Positions 6,752-8,986 of a DNA stretch of 8,986 bases are shown piece by piece. The notes below the pieces were generated by a model. The model was not told the DNA's origin. It was given only the letters and a program-made list of their open reading frames with translations, and did not search any database. Source of the stretch: an uncultured Sutterella sp. (GTDB lineage Bacteria; Pseudomonadota; Gammaproteobacteria; Burkholderiales; Burkholderiaceae_F); contig USCE01000042.1 in assembly GCA_900553105.1 (NCBI GenBank), positions 1 through 8,986 of the forward strand, given 5' to 3'. The number at the start of each line of letters is the position of its first letter. Within the stretch, counting starts at the first letter, position 1. Made by a program: the position numbers and the translations under genes.

Positions 6752-7885
6752 ATGAAACGTCGTCAATTTGTTGCATTGACTGCTTTAACGGCTTTAACGA
6801 GCAGTGGCTTGGCTCAGGCCCAAAAGCTTCAAGCCGTGACAGTCTCAGAGGATTCTCCCTTGTTGTTAAATTTCAATGAAAATAGCCTTGGCATGTCGCC
6901 AAAGGCATTACAAGCGGCTACGGACTCGTTAGCCGGCGCTTTTCGCTATCCTGATGCGGCCCGAGCAGCATTAATCGAGGCAATCGGTCGATATTTTGGT
7001 GTCGCCAAAGAAAGTGTGACACTTGGCAACGGTAGCTCTGAGGTTATCCAAGCGACCATTCATGCGTTGGCTCACAAAGCGCTCTCCGAGGGGAAGACGG
7101 TACAGTTGGTGGTGCCGGATCCGACATTTAACTACGCAGAAATTTATGCCGAGGCGATAGGTGTTTCCGTTGTAAAAGTGCCACTTAAAGCAGAAGACCT
7201 CTCGATTGATGTGGTAGCTATGCAAAAAGTTGTCAGTGCCTTTGAGGGCATCAGCATTTGCTACATCTGCAATCCCAATAATCCGACTGCAACGATTACG
7301 CCCAAGCAGATGCTTGATGATTGGATTGAGGCCAAGAGTCCGATGACGTATTTCATCTTGGATGAGGCTTATGCCGATTATGTGACGGATAAGGACTTTA
7401 AGTCCGGCATTGAGTATGTGCAGGCAGGCAATACGCAAGTGGTTGTCACGCGGACATTTTCAAAACTTCATGCAATGGCCGGTTTACGTGTCGGGTTCGG
7501 CGTAGCTGAGCCCTCAACGGTAGCATTGGTCGAAGGCTTCGTGAGCATTGACAATACCAACGCGCCGGCAACTGTCGCTGCCATGACAAGCTTGCAAGAC
7601 GAAAGCTTTATCAAGTTAAGCCTTGAAACAACTGCCTTATCTCGCAAAATTGTTTGTGACGCATTGGACCAACTGAATTTGAAGTATTTACCTTCACAAG
7701 CTAACTTCATTTTTCATGAAATCAAAGGCGATCATGCGCAGTACAAACAACGCATGGCTGAGGCTCATGTCATGGTCGGTCGTGAATTCATGCCGGGTTT
7801 CAATCGCTTAACTTTAGGTACTCCTGATGAAATGCAGGCCTTTGTTAAAGTGTTGTTTGATTTTAGAAAGAAGGGCTGGGTTTAG
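6752..7885 (+). CDS. Tat-exported HisC-like PLP-dependent aminotransferase
   Basis: Fold-type I (class I/II) aminotransferase, closest in motifs to histidinol-phosphate aminotransferase, but 377 aa with an export signal. Residues 1-23 hold KRRQFVA, a hydrophobic stretch, and AQA at 21-23 before Q24: a twin-arginine signal, so a folded, PLP-loaded enzyme would be sent to the periplasm. Catalytic features: NENSLG (42-47), LGNGSSEVIQA (91-101, cofactor phosphate), NPNNPTA (174-180, N177), LDEAYADY (203-210, D204 and Y207), TFSKLHAMAGLRVGF (235-249, Schiff-base K238 and R246), and R352 in NRLTLGTPDE for the substrate carboxylate. All key residues are intact. Oddities are NPNNPTA instead of NPNNPTG and NENS instead of NENP. 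It is bounded by terminators on both sides and has no histidine-biosynthesis neighbours, so a dedicated HisC role is unlikely. The amino donor and acceptor are unknown. Confidence 0.88.
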   Translation: MKRRQFVALTALTALTSSGLAQAQKLQAVTVSEDSPLLLNFNENSLGMSPKALQAATDSLAGAFRYPDAARAALIEAIGRYFGVAKESVTLGNGSSEVIQATIHALAHKALSEGKTVQLVVPDPTFNYAEIYAEAIGVSVVKVPLKAEDLSIDVVAMQKVVSAFEGISICYICNPNNPTATITPKQMLDDWIEAKSPMTYFILDEAYADYVTDKDFKSGIEYVQAGNTQVVVTRTFSKLHAMAGLRVGFGVAEPSTVALVEGFVSIDNTNAPATVAAMTSLQDESFIKLSLETTALSRKIVCDALDQLNLKYLPSQANFIFHEIKGDHAQYKQRMAEAHVMVGREFMPGFNRLTLGTPDEMQAFVKVLFDFRKKGWV

Positions 7886-7920
7886 CAGATAAGGTGTAAA
7901 CCCAATCGGGAAGTTGAACG

Positions 7921-7950
7921 CAAAAATGGGAGCCGCGGCTCCCATTTTTG
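7921..7950. terminator. Bidirectional terminator, perfect 30-base palindrome
   Basis: CAAAAATGGGAGCCG followed immediately by its exact reverse complement. The central G/C stem is flanked by A5 on one side and T5 on the other, so it reads as stem plus T run in both directions. It sits between the convergent aminotransferase and CstA genes and would stop transcription from both. Confidence 0.92.
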
Positions 7951-7966
7951 ATGAACGGTTTAAGCG

Positions 7967-8957
7967 TTAAGCTTTGTCTGCAGCCGTGAGTTTAGGCACG
8001 GAGTGCAAAACCACCAACAAGGCCAGAGCGATCAAGGCAACGGCCAGGATCAGTTGCAAGCCGTGGACCATGAAGACGAATGTGCCGGCGGCCATGTGAC
8101 CGAAGATGCCCCAAACAGACATGCCCAAAGCGGTCATCGTGACGCAGAACATGATGGCCATCGGAACGTAGAGCATCGCGCCCTTGCGACCCGTGGCTTT
8201 CATGAAGACAGCTAAGCTTGTTAACACGAGTGCTGAGAGCAATTGGTTGGCAGAACCGAAGAGAGGCCAAATGCTCATGTAGCCGGCCAAGCAAAGCATG
8301 AACGCCAATACGAGCGTAAGCGTGGTGGCAAATACCGTATTGGTGAAGAGTTTTTGCACGGCATTCTTCTCAACACCTTCGGGCGGCGTAAAGAGCTCTT
8401 GCAAGCTGATGCGACCGATACGGGCAACAGCGTCCACACTCGTCAAAGCCAAAGCCGAGACACACATCGTCATGATGCAGGCGCTCACATTCGTGGGCAA
8501 CCCGAAGATTTCGGTCAAAAACGATGCGATGGAGTTCGAAAAAAGTTGGAAAGGCGTACCCGAGGGCAAAACACCGCCCGTGGCCGCTGCACCGACAATG
8601 ATCAACGCAACGATACCCAAGACTGTTTCCACGCACATGGAGCCGTAACCGACTAAGCGCATATCGGTTTCATTGGCAACCATACGAGACGAAGTCGTGG
8701 AGGAAACCAAGCTGTGGAAACCCGAGACGGCTCCGCAGGCGATCGTTACAAAGAGCATCGGGAAGAGGTCAAGGCCTTTGACTTCCCAACCGACGAAAGC
8801 TGGCAATTCAATGGTGGGGTTTTTCACAAACACGCCTACAACACCACCTAAAATCATGCCGATCAACAAGAACATGCTCAAGTAGTCACGAGGTTGCTTC
8901 AAAAGCCACATTGGCATGACGGCTGCAGCAAAGAGGTAAGCAAACACCACATAGTGC
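7967..8957 (-). CDS. CstA-family carbon starvation / peptide-pyruvate transporter, 5'-truncated
   Basis: Polytopic inner-membrane carrier. Family members (CstA, BtsT/YjiY) take up peptides or pyruvate when preferred carbon is short. The C-terminal 329 residues are present and the N-terminus lies beyond the contig end. Family blocks: KQPRDYLSMFLL (20-31 of the retained part), IACGAVSGFHSLVSSTTSSR (72-91), SVDAVARIGRISLQELF, and SIWPLFGSANQLLSALVL, the conserved WPLFG-NQ motif. At least seven hydrophobic helices follow one another, with a short soluble tail ending in TAADKA. The reading frame stays open into the adapter, giving a false start with residues MCIRDR at 8957-8974; genuine coding ends at the His codon 8954-8956. 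It is convergent with the aminotransferase and shares its terminator. Codons resemble the well-expressed MFS-porin pair. Whether it is a long CstA or a shorter family member cannot be told. Confidence 0.9.
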
Positions 8958-8986
8958 CTGTCTCTTATACACATCTGACGCTGCCG
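8958..8986. other. Illumina Nextera (Tn5) adapter contamination at the contig end
   Basis: Positions 8958-8976 are CTGTCTCTTATACACATCT, the 19-base Tn5 mosaic end used in Nextera libraries. Positions 8977-8986 (GACGCTGCCG) continue as the read-1 side of the adapter. This is artificial sequence, not genome, and should be trimmed. Confidence 0.97.

Noticed and set aside
6752..7885. Naming the aminotransferase hisC.
   Set aside because: It has a Tat signal, no histidine-operon neighbours and altered motif residues; similarity supports only a HisC-like fold.
8243..8656. Open frames on the plus strand opposite the CstA gene.
   Set aside because: Charged, low-complexity translations without family motifs; shadows of the CstA coding frame.

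Overview
The window looks like part of a Gram-negative, betaproteobacterial chromosome contig. The clues are a Burkholderiales-type trimeric porin ending in a C-terminal Phe, a Tat-signal enzyme, LysR regulators beside the genes they probably control, and a dense layout of MFS and CstA-type carriers with an M20 amidohydrolase. The mix of transporters and amino-acid enzymes, without sugar genes, would suit an asaccharolytic gut member of the Sutterellaceae (Sutterella/Parasutterella). That placement is inference from protein character, not a search result. Both ends are cut. The left end starts inside an MFS gene. The right end finishes in 29 bases of Illumina Nextera adapter, so the right edge is a real contig end with unremoved artificial sequence.

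Layout. 2-925 (+): C-terminal three quarters of an MFS carrier, followed 15 bases later by an outer-membrane porin (941-2098) and a strong intrinsic terminator (2108-2145). 2167-3366 (+): a second, complete MFS carrier that is clearly a paralogue of the first. It converges on, and overlaps by 59 bases, a LysR regulator (3308-4225, -). A second, paralogous LysR gene (4304-5215, -) lies just upstream of the first. A 171-base divergent region then separates it from an M20D amidohydrolase (5387-6550, +), which ends in a C(UUCG)G-loop terminator. After a 129-base AT-rich leader comes a HisC-like PLP aminotransferase with a twin-arginine export signal (6752-7885, +). A perfect 30-base palindrome (7921-7950) serves as a two-way terminator between it and a convergent, 5'-truncated CstA-family carrier (7967-8957, -).

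Working model (inference): the porin admits a small, probably anionic or acylated amino-acid-type solute across the outer membrane. One or both MFS carriers bring it into the cytoplasm. The M20D enzyme hydrolyses an amide bond in it, and the two LysR proteins sense it or its products. The exported aminotransferase would act on an amino compound in the periplasm. The CstA carrier (family substrates: peptides, pyruvate) fits the same lifestyle but is probably a separate unit. No mobile element, CRISPR array, tRNA or rRNA was seen, and no gene-free stretch exceeds about 200 bases.
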